Source of the DNA: Calonectria ilicicola
Lineage: Eukaryota; Ascomycota; Sordariomycetes; Hypocreales; Nectriaceae
NCBI GenBank assembly: GCA_020809705.1
Contig: CP085827.1
Coordinates: forward strand, 310,001 to 374,000
Reading direction: 5' to 3'
DNA length: 64,000 nucleotides
A program made the position numbers and the translations under genes. Positions 1-12,302 of this stretch are shown piece by piece (within the stretch, counting starts at the first letter, position 1; each line of letters opens with the position of its first letter). The notes under the pieces were generated by a model. It did no database searches. It saw nothing but the letters and a program-made list of their open reading frames with translations, and had not been told where the DNA came from.

Positions 1-611
1 GGAAAACGCGCCCGCGAATCGCACCTCGAACACCCGTAGCCGCATCTTCAAGATGGTGCAGGCAGCGGAGATTTCAGGCTTTGCCTTTTTCTTGTTCCCA
101 TCTAGATCCGTTGCCAGGCTCGAACTGTCCGACCATCTTTGATGCCTTAGTGATGTTAGCTGCTGACCGTCAACCCCAGTGCTTTTGCCTTGTCTAGACG
201 CTTTCGGAGTTGACTTACTTATTGAAGAGAGCAACGCCCGTACTTGTTAGTCAAGTCTTGGATAAGCTTAAAGGTGGGATCATCTTCTGAAATCTTTTGA
301 TACGCGTGGACTTTTTGTATGTCCCGTTTGAACTTCTCCATTCCATCAACCCGTTCGCATCCATCCCAAGAGATAGGGATGTAACAAATTCTTGATAGTC
401 GTAAGTTCGATACGAACTACTTCTGGGACTTCTCGGCTACTTCTGCCTCTTCATCCAAGGCGGCAAGAAGTGTGGCAGGGATGCCAGAAAAGGTCCGACG
501 AGCAGTGGACTAGTCCACTATAGCAGGATCTGATCGCCTCTCCCGGCCAACTGAGCTCTGATCTACATCATTCTCCATCATAAATGCATATTCTTCAGTC
601 CAGGGAAGTTG

Positions 612-1650
612 CTAGCCTTTGCTCAGCTTGTATCCTACCTCGATCACCTTGTACAGGGTGTGATACCACTCAAGCAGTGCTAGAGGTAATATGCCGCTGC
701 ATTGATCCACAACAAGGTCAACTTGGTCCCAAAGGTTGAGCGGAAAGTGGCGACACCTATCGGTGGGATGTCCAGCCTGATTGCAACAGGCGCAACCTCT
801 GGTACACCCAAGGTAGGAATTCTGGCATTGAATGATGACGTGGCCGCGTTGGCCACAACTACCACATCGCGTGACGGCGCGCCAAGACTCAACCATACTG
901 ATCAAAATTGGTTTGTTGGTATTTTCCATAGAAAAGTGCTCTTCTTGCATCGCTCGTCCCTTCTCGACAAGCGACCTTTTTCGAGCGGCAGCATCAACTT
1001 GGTGGCCGAGCATGGTGAAGACGTCGGGTGTTGGATGATCTGAAGGAGAGCAAACCGGTTTGTGTGGTGCTTGTGTGGGTTGTTGTGTTGGGGCACAATG
1101 CTCATTTCCAGACGTAAAAAAGCTTTTCATCACGCTATCCATGACTTTGTTTGCCAGCTGCGCCGACAGTTGGTGGGCAGCATTTTAGTTTTACTGCCAA
1201 CCTCATTTTTCGAGCTCCGTGACCTTTGTCGTGAAACTCATAACCTCTTTCCGTCTCTAACTTCTTTGTTCAGGTCTTGGACTTGGACGGCTATTTGTCG
1301 TGGCTTGCAAGCCGTTTATCTGCATTTGCTGCAGCAATGTTCGCGCGATAGACTATGAATCATCGTAGCTTGCCTTGGTTTCATTATCGGTTTCGTGAAA
1401 CATGCTTTGCATCTCTTTGCATGTTTCCGGTAGTCTGACAATCTTGCCATCTCCCCAAACAGTCAACCTGGTCAGCTGAGTCTAGGCTGCCGTGGCCTTC
1501 TCGCTGGCTGCCTCAAGCTTGGCTCTTGACCACGCTGCGACTTATTCATGGTGCTGATAATGTATGATGTTACGCTCGGCATTAATGCCGACTCAGAGTT
1601 TACGACCGCTGAGAGCTTCATCTGCACATTCTTCCGTATCTTATTAGTGC
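612..1650 (-). pseudogene. Decayed coiled-coil / zinc-knuckle gene
   Basis: The best preserved part is an open frame at 612-1142 (176 aa). It has two CCHC zinc knuckles, CGSCGQRGHVIIQC and CACCNQAGHPTDRC, a motif that binds nucleic acid in gag-like and other RNA-binding proteins. Upstream, one reading frame from about 1640 to 1200 reads as a charged coiled coil (for example KLEAASEKATAA, LLQQMQINGLQA, KEVMSFTTKVTELEK). It is interrupted by stops at 1593-1595 (TGA), 1542-1544 (TAA), 1482-1484 (TAG), 1353-1355 (TAG), 1257-1259 (TAG) and 1203-1205 (TGA), all in one frame. Each can derive from CGA, CAA or CAG by a single C-to-T change. A frame change between about 1150 and 1200 is needed to join the knuckle part. 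An open frame at 1618-1941 on the same strand could be a displaced N-terminal part. Whether this was a retroelement gag or a host gene cannot be decided; no reverse transcriptase or integrase is visible. Confidence 0.55.
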
Positions 1651-4600
1651 TTTCGGGTATCGCAACAGGACGGCGTTTGGACTCTGTGATGGTCGTGGTA
1701 ACATTGTGGATAATCTTTTGATGCTATGGATATGGCTGGCAGTCTTGAGAGAAGTCTGCTTGGTTGAACCAGAATCTGTCTCCATATTAGACGTGGTCTC
1801 GTTAAATGACTTGGCTATCTTTTTGACGACACAAGTAATTTTACTTAAAGCACCATATGTGTGCGCAAATGTATCCAATCGTTTCGGACTGTTCATCGAC
1901 GGAAGCCTTTGTGAAAGATTTTCCTGCTTATACACCTGCATTTTGCTAGACTTGTATATATTCTAGGGAAGTCTTTAAAAATAAAAACATCAAAAATAAA
2001 TAATTTAATTTATAATAATAATATAAATTTATTTATTTTTGCGGGGTTTTTTTTTCAGGATGTTAGAATTGACGCCAAGATTTGACTACCGTCCAGCATG
2101 CGAGCTCAGGCTAAATAAACTTGAGTTGCCAAAAGCGCATCGAAACAATAGCTAGTGCCATTTAAAACACCGAGAGCAACCACTGGAAGATGAATTCTCC
2201 CGTCTTCACTCAGCATGAACAAGGATGTCGTCAAGCCTATTATTTCCGTCACCGTGACTTGCGACGTGGACGTCAACTGGTATCCGTAAGCCCAACTCAA
2301 CTACTGCGGAAGCTACGTCATTGGACTCGCTCGTCGGGTAGAAGGGAGGAAGCTACTGGATTATTTTAACGGTTATTTAACCTGCTCAACTAAAATAAAG
2401 CGTCTGGATGTATCCCAATTCTCTATTCGTGTTGTACTCAAAGTCTAATCGCCGCCAGAGGTCGGCTACAATGTAACTCTCCTCAAGTCTAAACCTGCTC
2501 TATTACCTATCCTGGTTGACAGATGCCCAAATCGCTTAGCCACGTCGCTCGTTCTGGTTCCTTTGCAGGGAAATCATGGCTCTCAAGCTCTACAGTGATG
2601 CGATTCCGGGTATTCTCATCCCTTCGATAAAGGATTCGAGCACGTCATCTTCCAGGACGGCATTCTGAGGACTGTAGTCATATACCTCGGGAGCCTTTTC
2701 ATCAAAGTGCTGGTCCAAACGCATGTAAACGAGCATGTAACTATGGCCGCCAAGGTCGGAATGGGGCCATGACCTCCGGATGCCCAATGTTGCTGTAGGT
2801 GCGGACAAGGTTTCGGCCGAATGTCTCGTCTCGCATTCTCACAACAGCGACCAGCCTGTCCTGTACTTCAAATATTCCCCAGCTGCAGCCGGCAATTGGA
2901 AACGGCGTAGGTCATCGAAGGGATGAGGGAACTTCTCATGGCTGTGATACTCGACTCGGAGAAAAAGAGGACAACTCGGGATTAACGTCTGACCCATGTC
3001 GCCATCTAGATGCAGGGGTAATTGTCGGAAAGTGCACTCTTGATGTCCACAGCCTTTTTTTGACGGCAATCCAGTATGACAGGGTCAAGTTGTCCATGTT
3101 GTGCCACTATTCGAATATCGCCTGTAAATAACTATCAGGCCTTTCTATCACTACCTCTACTTCCTACTCATGACTATCGGAACATGCATCCTGTTGCGGG
3201 TTTATCTGCCCGATGCGCTTGTGACTCTCGCCTTGAACTACGCCATCAAGAGAAAGTGCTAATCAAAAGAATCGCCGCCCATTAGGTCAGCAATGAGTCC
3301 CTTTTCATATTTAGTGTCAGTGAATGATGGACTTTCATTGATATACGTACCATCACTGGTATCACAGCACTGTTAGGTGACTAAGGGTTGCGACTCTCAC
3401 AACTAGCAATCAATACGCTTGAGGTCTGGAAGAGAAGATGGATCTGATGGCTCATGTGCTCCGGCACTCCCCTGCCTTGCACCAATTCAAGTTCCCAGGG
3501 AGCCTCGCGAGTAGTCGTCAAGCTTATTTGGATATTAGCACGGTTGGATGAGTGGGCGGGAATAGCTCACCGAGTAACGCTCATTGCCAAGCAGCCGTCA
3601 CGAGGAGACATTGGTCGGCGAACCTACTGTGCATCGCACGCTTCTTCTGTTCCCTTTGGTTTTTTGTCGGCAGCGACGATACAAAATTCTAGGAATCTCT
3701 TACCTGTGCCTGTCCAATGCCAACCTCGACTCCTACAAGCAGGAAGTGATTCCATCAGGCCGCGAGCTTTGGCGGGTTTGCCATCAGAACAAGAACTGTC
3801 GAGCCAGGGCCAATGCGGCACGGCTGCCAATATACCACAAAGAGACAAGCGTCATCTCAGCGATGAGAGCGATGGAACCAAAGGGCATAAGAAAAGAAGG
3901 GCGAAGAGGCCTCGATGGACCTGGTGAGTAGCGACGCCGTTCAGCTCGCTCCCCCGGTTCCGAAGGATCGCCCAAATGAGACGCAATATGCTGCCATATG
4001 TACTTTTTTTATGCCTGCAGCGATGCAGGGAGTAAAGCAGGCTCAAGCCGAGTTGTCGCCACCGGGAGTCGCCACCGGGGTTACCGAATGAGGTCGACGC
4101 CAGTTATTTTATGTGCGGGCGCGAGGGTGTTGAGACTCTAGCCGGTTAGCTGCTGGCTGAGGTCAGGCTTCTGAGATACACTTACTGTTCTGCTGGCGTC
4201 GAGATCTTGGCAGCGTTTAGTGATGAAGAGGGAAAGGCAAACTGGCCTTCTTCTCATTATTGAAGCTATCCCGAACTTTGGTTCTGTTACCCTTTGGGTC
4301 TTGGTCACTGTCAACAGCTGGGTATGAGCCTTATTTTCTGCATCTCACTATTTTTGGCCTCGGGGTAATACCTACTGCTTCCTTCTCTTGCGAGAACTTG
4401 AGAAATAAAATGGTCCTGGTCAATCGTGTCCCTATCGCCTGTGGCTTGGCTCGGTTATGTCGTCCTCGTGTGCATCGTGTGAATAAGAACTAGTAGGCCA
4501 TTCGTCAACTACCATCAACACGCCAACGGCTCAAACTTGCTCAAATGTCGCTAATCTCCAGATTTGGTGCTCGATTTGGCCGTAAACCAAGATCCTATGC

Positions 4601-4818
4601 GTTGACAAAGAACCCTGGATAACAGGGTATATGACGCGACGGTATTGTCGTCGGTCCGGGCTGCTCATCTCAGTCTAGGACGTGCTGAGAGTCTGTCTCG
4701 GGACGGGAAACGATTCTTCCTTTGCCCATGTAGTCATGGTTGTTCACTTGACATCATACCACATCTTGTCACCGCTTTCGCCCGTTATGTACAACGTTAG
4801 AACGCCCATTAAGCCCAT
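1651..4818. other. Gene-poor stretch with an AT-rich block
   Basis: No coding region here can be supported. Open frames are short, overlap on both strands and lack recognisable motifs. The 3' end of one plus-strand frame (3454-3927) ends in a basic, nuclear-localisation-like tail (GHKKRRAKRPRW), but the rest looks non-coding. Positions 1975-2040 are almost pure A/T and form an imperfect inverted repeat around TTTATAATAATAATATAAA, followed by a run of T. Positions 1-611 likewise contain nothing recognisable. Confidence 0.4.
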
Positions 4819-6348
4819 TCACGACCTCCCCAGGACATCAAAACACCAATCCCTTTGCTCTTGAGTTAGCTCCAGCTCCATACGCCTCTCGTGTCTACTA
4901 TGTGGTTCAATGATCAACTTGCGAAACTGCACTCTGATCATGTCGATTTCCACCCATCGGGCACTGAGCGACTCGACATCCAAAACCAGAGCACCAGGCA
5001 CTTCAGTCCTTATCACAACCACATTTCCTAGAGTTAGAGCTTCGATTCCCTGTACGCTCTGATTCCAGAAATCATCATATGCATCCCTCAAAGCTAAATA
5101 AGCCGGAGTTAGGTCTGGCGTAGGCGTTTCCGTAAGCCACCGCTCCTTCAGCGATATAATCACCTGCCAGATTGCGAATCGAACAGCAAATGGTGGACTG
5201 GCCCTTAGGCCCTTGACCAGAAGTCTACTGATGACTTGGAGAGTCCACACAGGCATCCTGGTGATGTACCCATTCCCCATGTACTCAAGCAGGGCTCTTA
5301 GCGTCTCAAAAGACCTCGGTCCACTCCAAGAGCATCCCCTCACCATTACCAGCAGCTCCAACATTATGATTCCAATATCCCCTGTCATCGCCGGAGTGTC
5401 CCTTGCCCAGCAAGACAGCAACTTCCAAGCACTTCTCTCTCCACCCTGTTCAATCTGCATTCCAGGCTCGAGAAAGCTATCAGCAATCTCGTCATCCCAC
5501 GCGTGGGCGCCAAAGAAGAACTGAACCCTTTGTCGGTAACTCTCCTCCTGGTCAGCCTGCGCCTCCCGCAACAATTCGTTTAGTCTGGCAGCTTCGAGGT
5601 CCTTTTGGACAATCTCATCCCTGGCCTCCTTATACATGGCCTGTGTGGCTTTCATCTCAGTCCTTACTTCCTCCAAGGCCACTCGTAGCACTTCGAGCTC
5701 CAAATTAGCACTATTAGCCTCTTGTTGCGCCTTGTTCCGTTCTGCCTCAACCTGCTCTATCGCTTCTTTGGCGTCGGTTAGACGACGCTTGTACGTCTTG
5801 ATCTTCTCCGTGGCTTCAGCCACGGTTTGGTTGGCGGGATTATCGTTGACCTACTTCAGCTCCGTCAGCATGGCTTCTGGCAGCCTGTTTCCAAGGGACC
5901 GCATGAGCAGCACCATAGATGGCTCGCGCTTGGCCATCCAATTCAACATGTCCCCCGCTAACAACCGGGTCTTGTCCTCCTGCTCAGAGCCTGAGTCCCC
6001 AATAATCTGTTGAACGGCTTCATGCGCACAGACAAGCTTGTCGCTGCTGACCAGATCGGCGCGGGTCTTGGCCACTGCACTCTCGCATTCTCTTGCCATC
6101 GCCATGCAGGAAGCTGTTATTTCATCCACGATCTCTTCCCCCTCCTCATCGTACCCGAGCTCATCGGCGCGAGACTTTCCAGCTTTGGTTAGCGGATGCA
6201 GCTTTGCTTTAGCCTCCTCAAGGCGTTCAATAGCCAGAGTCCGTGATTGTACGCTTCGAGATTTTGCGGTGGAAATTTTGACTGCGAGTTGAATTTTGCT
6301 GAAATGCGAAAGTGCGTGGGGTAGATGGAGAAGGCAGCCTCTGCTCAT
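4819..6348 (-). pseudogene. Coiled-coil hypothetical gene with in-frame TAG
   Basis: Two long frames on the minus strand, 6348-5851 (165 codons) and the continuation to 4819 (about 343 codons), lie in the same phase and are separated only by one TAG at 5851-5853. Both sides of the stop read as protein. The upstream side ends in a helical stretch (RSLGNRLPEAMLTELK). The downstream side opens with heptad-like KIKTYKRRLTDAKEAIEQVEAER and then a globular C-terminal half of about 230 residues (near 5500-4819). TAG is one C-to-T step from CAG, so this is probably a nonsense mutation of RIP type. A splice event is also possible: a GTAGGT donor overlaps the TAG and a CTAAC lies about 80 nt downstream, but that would remove part of a good coiled coil. 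The start codon is uncertain, because 6300-6348 looks like untranslated leader. No known family is recognised. Confidence 0.5.
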
Positions 6349-7680
6349 TAGAACCCGCGATACGCCACAAAAGCCTCGTTTTGCCAGTTGTCAACAGCTG
6401 CATATCAACCCGTTCGGTTCTTAGCATCTTTTCTCCTCACAATCTCAATTAATCACATTCATACTACATTGTCTTCGTCGTCATCTCTCAAGTGTCCTCA
6501 GGCTGGAGGGAAGATTGGGGTGGGCAAGGCTCTAGGACACGAGTCTTCGTAGGTTGAGCCAACAAACTGAGCAGGAAGCTGACATTGAGTCCCCAAATTA
6601 CACGGCATCTAGCAAGGCGAAGCTTCAACCCCGCGGAGACATGTCTTTCTCGTCTGGTAATTCTGAACTCAACAGGCCGGCCGAGAGATGCTTCGTTAAG
6701 GTCTTGAAGTCTCCATACCGGATGCACTTCTTTTCAAAAGTCGCATTGTACATCGACTGAATGAGCCAAGTGAAATAGTTAGAAAACCACCCTCAAGGTC
6801 AAAATCTATTGTCGTTCAGCTTAATCTTCGAGGAATAGACAATCAGAATCAGCTCGCGTTTGGTCTGTACCAGTGCATGCAACAGCAACAACGGAGAGTT
6901 CCCGTTATCACTTTTCCAGTCCCAGAAATAGAAAATCAAACACATTTTTATTGCGCTACGATATTCATTTTCATTATCGATGCCCCTCCTCTTGCTCAGG
7001 AGTATCGACCCGCAGCTCTGTTACATTGAAACCGAAGAAAAGCGTTTCAACGCTTCCGTCACGCCGCCACCGGCCCAAATTCCTTCCCATTGCTTTGTGT
7101 TTGAACTAACGGTTGGCGAACACGGTCTCCACGGTATCGCTGTATGGTTTAGGCAGCATACAGGTACTAACTTAACACATCAGAGAACAAGAAGACGAGT
7201 GCCATACGAAAGAATGGGGCTAGTTGAGTACAATGGGGTGTTAGCGTGCACAAGAATGGAGAATGAAACTAAAGCTTACTGAATCACCTCAATGGTCTGA
7301 TCCTTGTTGTGTTTATTTTTTTTTTTTACCGATTTATGGATGTTGATGTGTAAATATATTGTCCGACTCAATCTGACTGCAAGTCAGCATGAAGGAAAAT
7401 AATTCAAGATCGTACGGCCACTTACTGAATAGTGCTGCAAGCAAACCACGCAAAAACGATAGCTTATAAAGAGAACGACACAAAGAAAAGGAAGTGAATT
7501 AGAGCTACAGATCCGAGCCAGTACAGAAACGGGAGTTGTCGTCACAATAACCTCGACACAGACTGGTCGGTTGGGCCACCGACTGTAACCGGGTTCTTCC
7601 TTTTGCTTTGGTTATATGTCAGCGCTGGTGATGATTCCAAAACACCAGAAATATCTTACCTCTACCTGGCCGACCCCTGA
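6349..7680. other. Intergenic region without a supportable gene
   Basis: This is the leader of the coiled-coil gene followed by DNA holding only short, motif-free frames (such as 6980-7282 on the plus strand). A T11 run at 7317-7327 could be a poly(A)/terminator-like feature. Nothing else is seen. Confidence 0.35.
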
Positions 7681-8346
7681 TCAAACATGTTTGGATGGAC
7701 CTGGCCCTTGGTCACCGACTCTCTGCGCATCCGCTGTTGGCTCCGAGTATAAAATCTCATGTCGGGCAGAGATCTGATCAGCATCGGCGATCATGACATG
7801 AAATCTCTTGACGTGGGGGTTCTCGGCTACGAACTTTGTAAAGGCATCAAGAATAGCCAGAGAACTGTCGGTCGTCAGTATATGACACGACTTGTGGGTG
7901 CCGACAACGTCTCGTCCTTGCGCGCTGCTTCCACCATCACGCGTCACCTGATGTATGTCGGCCGCGGAGGAAGCTGAAAAGCCCTCCCCACGTAGAATCC
8001 TCTCTCGCAGCTTCTCATACAAGAGAGAATTTCCCGCTCTGGGATCCTCCGTTGGAGTGCGCCATGGCCATTTGAGCTTGAAGGGATAGAGCTGCATGGC
8101 CAACTCCCAAAACCTCCGATCCATCTCGTATAAAAATATGCCATCGTCGACCGCCAGACACCCTTTTTGGTAGAATTCTTTTGCCGTGGCCCATCTAGCT
8201 TCCTCCATGAACTTTGCCTGCTTTTTCTTCGTTTCTGTCTTAGTGTACTCAGAAGCCGGGTTGCTGAAGATTAGACGAAAGATGTCCTGACGGTCTGCAA
8301 AGATGCGTTTGGGGTGGTCGAACGGCAGTGGCGCACTACTAGACAT
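7681..8346 (-). CDS. Hypothetical protein, 221 aa
   Basis: This is a single-exon frame. The ATG at 8346 (MSSSAPLPFDHPKRIF) is preferred over the further in-frame upstream extension to 8502, whose residues look like translated leader. The N-terminal half is rich in Lys, Glu and aromatic residues (TKTETKKKQAKFMEEARW; RFWELAMQLYPFKLKWPW). The C-terminal half contains a hydrophobic beta-like stretch, RFHVMIADADQI. A similar stretch, RFVMLLCDIDQL, occurs in the small protein at 12749-13162, so the two may be distant paralogues; this is weak. No signal peptide, membrane segment or known domain is recognised. It lies in the decayed region but is itself intact, which together with the 5' leader suggests a real gene. 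Confidence 0.5.
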   Translation of the reverse strand: MSSSAPLPFDHPKRIFADRQDIFRLIFSNPASEYTKTETKKKQAKFMEEARWATAKEFYQKGCLAVDDGIFLYEMDRRFWELAMQLYPFKLKWPWRTPTEDPRAGNSLLYEKLRERILRGEGFSASSAADIHQVTRDGGSSAQGRDVVGTHKSCHILTTDSSLAILDAFTKFVAENPHVKRFHVMIADADQISARHEILYSEPTADAQRVGDQGPGPSKHV

Positions 8347-8844
8347 GATTGCTATTGTTGTTCTCGGTGTGTGGTTATGGTGTTTGAAGGAGACAAAAAT
8401 GGCGTTTGCGCGTGCAGTGGTTGGGAATTTGGGCTGGCCAGCGCGGGAAACAGCAGAGTAACAAGTCTTTGCGGGTGGCTCCCAGTTCCAGGCAGGCGCC
8501 AATTGACAGCTGGGTGCGTCTTATGTAATGTGGTTTCTCCTCCCTCTCGGGCTTTTTCTTCGTCACTATCATGGCGCTCAAACACGGGTTTCTAACGCTT
8601 CTCACCCAGTTGTTGACCAGCAAAGTTACCCCTCCGAACGGTGACGTTGCTGCGTGCCCGGTGAAAGGTAAAACCCGCCCCGGTCCCTGAGTAGAGGGAG
8701 GAGCCTTGCTGACAGTGACCAAGCAGAACAGAACCAATACCTTTGAGATATTGGGCAGCCCAGCACTGATTGAATGCCGTCGCTCGAATTAGATGATCCA
8801 CTGGCTGGCCCATTCCCTCCCAGCTTACCACAATGAACCATGGA
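8347..8844. other. Upstream region of the 221-aa gene
   Basis: This is presumed promoter and leader DNA for the minus-strand gene ending at 7681. Frames on either strand here are short and carry no motif. Confidence 0.3.
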
Positions 8845-9500
8845 TCTAGACGAATTTCCGACAATCTCCCCAACAACGCCCTCCAAAAACTGGAAAACCA
8901 GGCCATCCAGTTCACGCAAGCCACGCGGAATCTTCCTAAAACCCCACCAGAGAATTCTTATGGAGATCTAGGCGGTGATGCCCTCGATGTCGTCATCCAG
9001 CGGGCTAACCCAAGCCCCACGAAACCCATCCTCTGTCTCTCTCAAGAACCCTCTCAAGAGACGACCCGGGTGGAAGGTGATGCCTACAAAAGCCTCCCAG
9101 AAACCCACCCAAGAACCCCTACAAATAATCGGATGATGATGCATTTGGTGTCGTCCTCCGGGAGCTCACTCGAGCCCCGCGAAGCCCTCCCGCCAACCCT
9201 GCCCCCAATCCACCCGTGAATTCTTACGGAGATCGAATCTGGATGGCAATCTTACCAATAACGCCCTTCGTGGCCTCACTCAAGCCCTGCGGAATCCCCC
9301 CACCCCGGAATTCTTCTGGAGATGGAATCTGAAGGCGACGATCTCCCCATGAGACTCTGCGTGGACTTACCCAAGCCCCACGAAACCCAACCACCCCCGC
9401 CCTCCGACAAAAGACTCTCGAGATGACCATCTTAACTACAGCGCCCCGGAGCTCGAAAACCAGGCCATCCAGCTTACCGCCATTTCCCGATATCCTCCCA
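8845..9500. repeat. Degenerate tandem repeat, about 90-120 bp units
   Basis: Several diverged copies of one unit follow each other. Landmarks are GAATTCTTATGGAGAT near 8953, GAATTCTTACGGAGAT near 9220 and GAATTCTTCTGGAGAT near 9308, each following a block of the type CTCACTCAAGCCCTGCGGAATCC. The words GAAAACCAGGCCATCCAG occur at both ends of the array (near 8891 and near 9454). In one frame the unit encodes a pattern like NNAL..L....TQA.RN.P, so it may derive from a repetitive protein gene, but copies are out of phase and contain stops. Many differences between copies are C/T or G/A. Confidence 0.55.
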
Positions 9501-11857
9501 TCGTCCCACCAGAAGAACTATGACGCAGATGGCATCACGTTTGTTTGACGACCCGATACTACAAAAGCAACGAGGGATGCTGGGGAGTTGTCTCACGAGC
9601 ACGTGCGATGTAACGCGAGTTTGAGAAATAAAAACCGACCAAGGTGCCTGAAATTTTCCTTGAAAACTTTCTCACACAATTTTCTTACGGCGGATGAGTA
9701 CAAGCTGCAAGTCCGCCATGCCTTTCGATGATGACGTTAGAGACTTTCCCTCGGAGTGAGGGACGCTCATTCAACTTAGACCACACCACACAACCACACC
9801 GTGATTGACAGTGGCATCATCTCGCAGTAAGCCTTCTCAGGTTAATGGCTCCATTGCGGCTTCCACTAACTACCTTGGGTGTTATCGTAGGGCTTCGGTT
9901 CCAGAGCTCGCAGTGTCAGACGTGGGCGCGGTGGAGACATTCCCGCTGTTCTGTCCATCACAACCAAGAAAATAGGTATGAAACTTTGTCGAGCGGCATA
10001 AGTATTGCTTCTTCTGGTGTGCTCACCTTATGTAGCGAAGCAAGGGCCAAGATCAACCTTGGCACTGGGTTAGGGGTCACTTGCGACCCCACTCGTTGCC
10101 CAGCAGTGGCAGCTACCTTTGATGCGGATACGTCGGTAAACTTTCTCGCAAATGGCTTGGCCAGAGGTGAGCCATTTATGCTGTTGTGTCATCATTCATA
10201 TTAACTCTGGATATCCGAACAGACAAAGAGAAATGACGAGGCTGGCAACGGCCAATCACTCCACCGAGGAGGCAACGTCATGGATTCGACAGCAACACTC
10301 TCCCTATACTCCAGTTATCGTCGATCATATTCATTACTCTTTCTTGGGCGAATGATTTCGAAACATCTCCAAATAAATACAGCGGTTGGCTGTTTGTCCC
10401 AGTGACTTTGGCCAACGACAGGGCGGTTCTGGCTAGTCAGGTAGTCTCTTCCAGTCATGTCAGACTACTGGTGGCAACACAAATGCTGATCATCGGCTAC
10501 AGGGGTGCGCGTCTCATCTCACGATACTCATCACACGGTGTTTCGGCGGAGACTGTGTTGTGTTCGAGTCCCCACACGAAGGAACGGGAATGATCCTGAT
10601 TCAACTCCAACTATTCCCGTACGTGGTTGATTGGAATCTCACCCTTTTGAGAGCCTAAACTGACACTTGTAGGGCAAAAACGTTTCACTAACAAGGCCAC
10701 GGGAAAGCCAATCGCTGCCATTCTTCGTACAGGGCTAGATGAAAGTTTTGGAATAGCTGTTGCGACCGATGATTCGGACGGGATATAAAAAGGTGAATCT
10801 ACATTTCCCCAATATAAAAAGTAGCTATAGTATACTGACTCGAGGTGCTGTTTGGTGACATCAGGACAGGCTCACTCTTCAAATGAAAGACACGACTAAG
10901 CTACGGTGCTACCGACGACCTACAAGATCTCTTCATCAGCGATGATGCCATCCATCACTTGCATCACACGCTGCATGCTGATCACACGCTGCATGCTGAT
11001 GACAGGGTTTGAGCAAGTTGAACCACAACCGTACCGCGTGAAGGCAGGCTTACATTTGGTCCTGTTCACGACAGAATTGACGGAGCATTGTTCTGCCTGC
11101 CAGGATGAACCAGGTATACAGTCTCCACCAAGGAGTCCTCCAGGTGTGCACATTTATTGATGATTCTCAGTTCCTACCAATGCTCGATATTCCGGCGATA
11201 TCGAACTGCATCTTCTACCTCTATCTACAATCTACAAGTTCATGTGACAGCTTCTCAACTTGACACCTATACCGGGAGTGGTTTTGGAGCCAGTGAGGAC
11301 ATGCAACTGCCTGGCTACAATCCGTGGCACACTGACCAATCTCTGTAGTGGTTACTGCTCGGTTTGGCGACAACTCCCTTCTGCGCCATCCCGGGTCTGC
11401 CACTGTAATTCAGCAAGCGCCGCACATAATCTCAACTCAACGACATCGATTCATACTTCAGAGAGGCCATGAGGAGCATGGCTGACCTGCGGGTTGTTAG
11501 CACCAACAACAGCGACAAATGGGTTATGGCTGGTGTTCAGGCTGATGTCCTGTACACCAACGAACGAGCTGAGCGACCGACTCTTGGGCGTGCAAGCGAG
11601 CCGGGGTTTATGGGGTTGGCACGACTTTGTCGACTACAAACGAGCCAAATGAACAGAATCTGTAATCCAAGAGCGCGAGTTTCTTCTTCAAGTGTCTACA
11701 GGAGATGGCTTCGTCCCATCCACCAATCCAAACAGTGGCATGTCATTCCAAGTTCTTAATTCCCCTAACATTCTCATTTGCTAATCGCCTTTTAGTTCAC
11801 GTAACTGCCAGACCACCAAGTCCATCTTTCACGCCCATCCACGACCGAACATCTCAC
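9501..11857. other. Intergenic stretch without a supportable gene
   Basis: Only short frames without motifs are present on both strands. The one local structure seen is an 18-bp perfect tandem duplication listed separately. Confidence 0.35.
10963..10998. repeat. 18-bp perfect tandem duplication
   Basis: The unit ATCACACGCTGCATGCTG occurs twice head to tail (10963-10980 and 10981-10998). It contains the palindrome GCATGC. No function is evident. Confidence 0.8.
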
Positions 11858-11870
11858 TTAACGACTCAAC

Positions 11871-12302
11871 TTGTTCACCGACATACATCTCCCGATCGCA
11901 GCGGCACCATGCAATGTCAAGTTGAAGAACATTGGCATAAAGCACAAAATTGTCGCAGTGCCCAATTGCCAAGAGTTTACATCTTGGTATTCCACAGACA
12001 ACGCAAGACGACGAATACAGGTTACCGAGGTTCCTTTCAGAAGCTCCATGTCATCTACGTTCATGTCGTTCCAGTAATCACTGCCGACTCGGGAGGCAGC
12101 AGAGAAACCAAGTTATGACATCTCAGACGGAGATGTATGGTTCCCACCCAATGCATTGCCGCAGGTCGGTTCCATGATCCCGACAACCATACCGGAGATG
12201 ACCCAGCAAACTTGGAGACCGCCATGTCTGCAGAAATTGCGCGATTGGAAGCCGGTTGGCAAAGGCAGAGAGCCAGATAGTCAGTCGCGACAGAGCACAG
12301 CA
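11871..12302 (+). pseudogene. Chimeric gene fragment: partial copy of the RGG/coiled-coil gene
   Basis: Positions about 12070-12302 align base for base with about 14518-14755 inside the intact RGG/coiled-coil gene. Shared words include CCCAATGCATTGCC, TCGGTTCCAT, GCAGAAATTGCGCG and GACGGAGATG. The copy has a roughly 17-bp insertion near 12112, small deletions and many transitions, and cannot encode the parent protein. Directly upstream, 11871-12077 holds a short frame ending VTEVPFRSSMSSTFMSFQ that matches a second fragment at 13267-13470. The two pieces side by side look like remnants of neighbouring duplicated genes. Confidence 0.6.

Noticed and set aside
8375..8924. Overlapping minus-strand frames (97-120 aa) upstream of the 221-aa gene
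   Set aside because: Three overlapping frames in the same place without motifs or leader, typical of chance.
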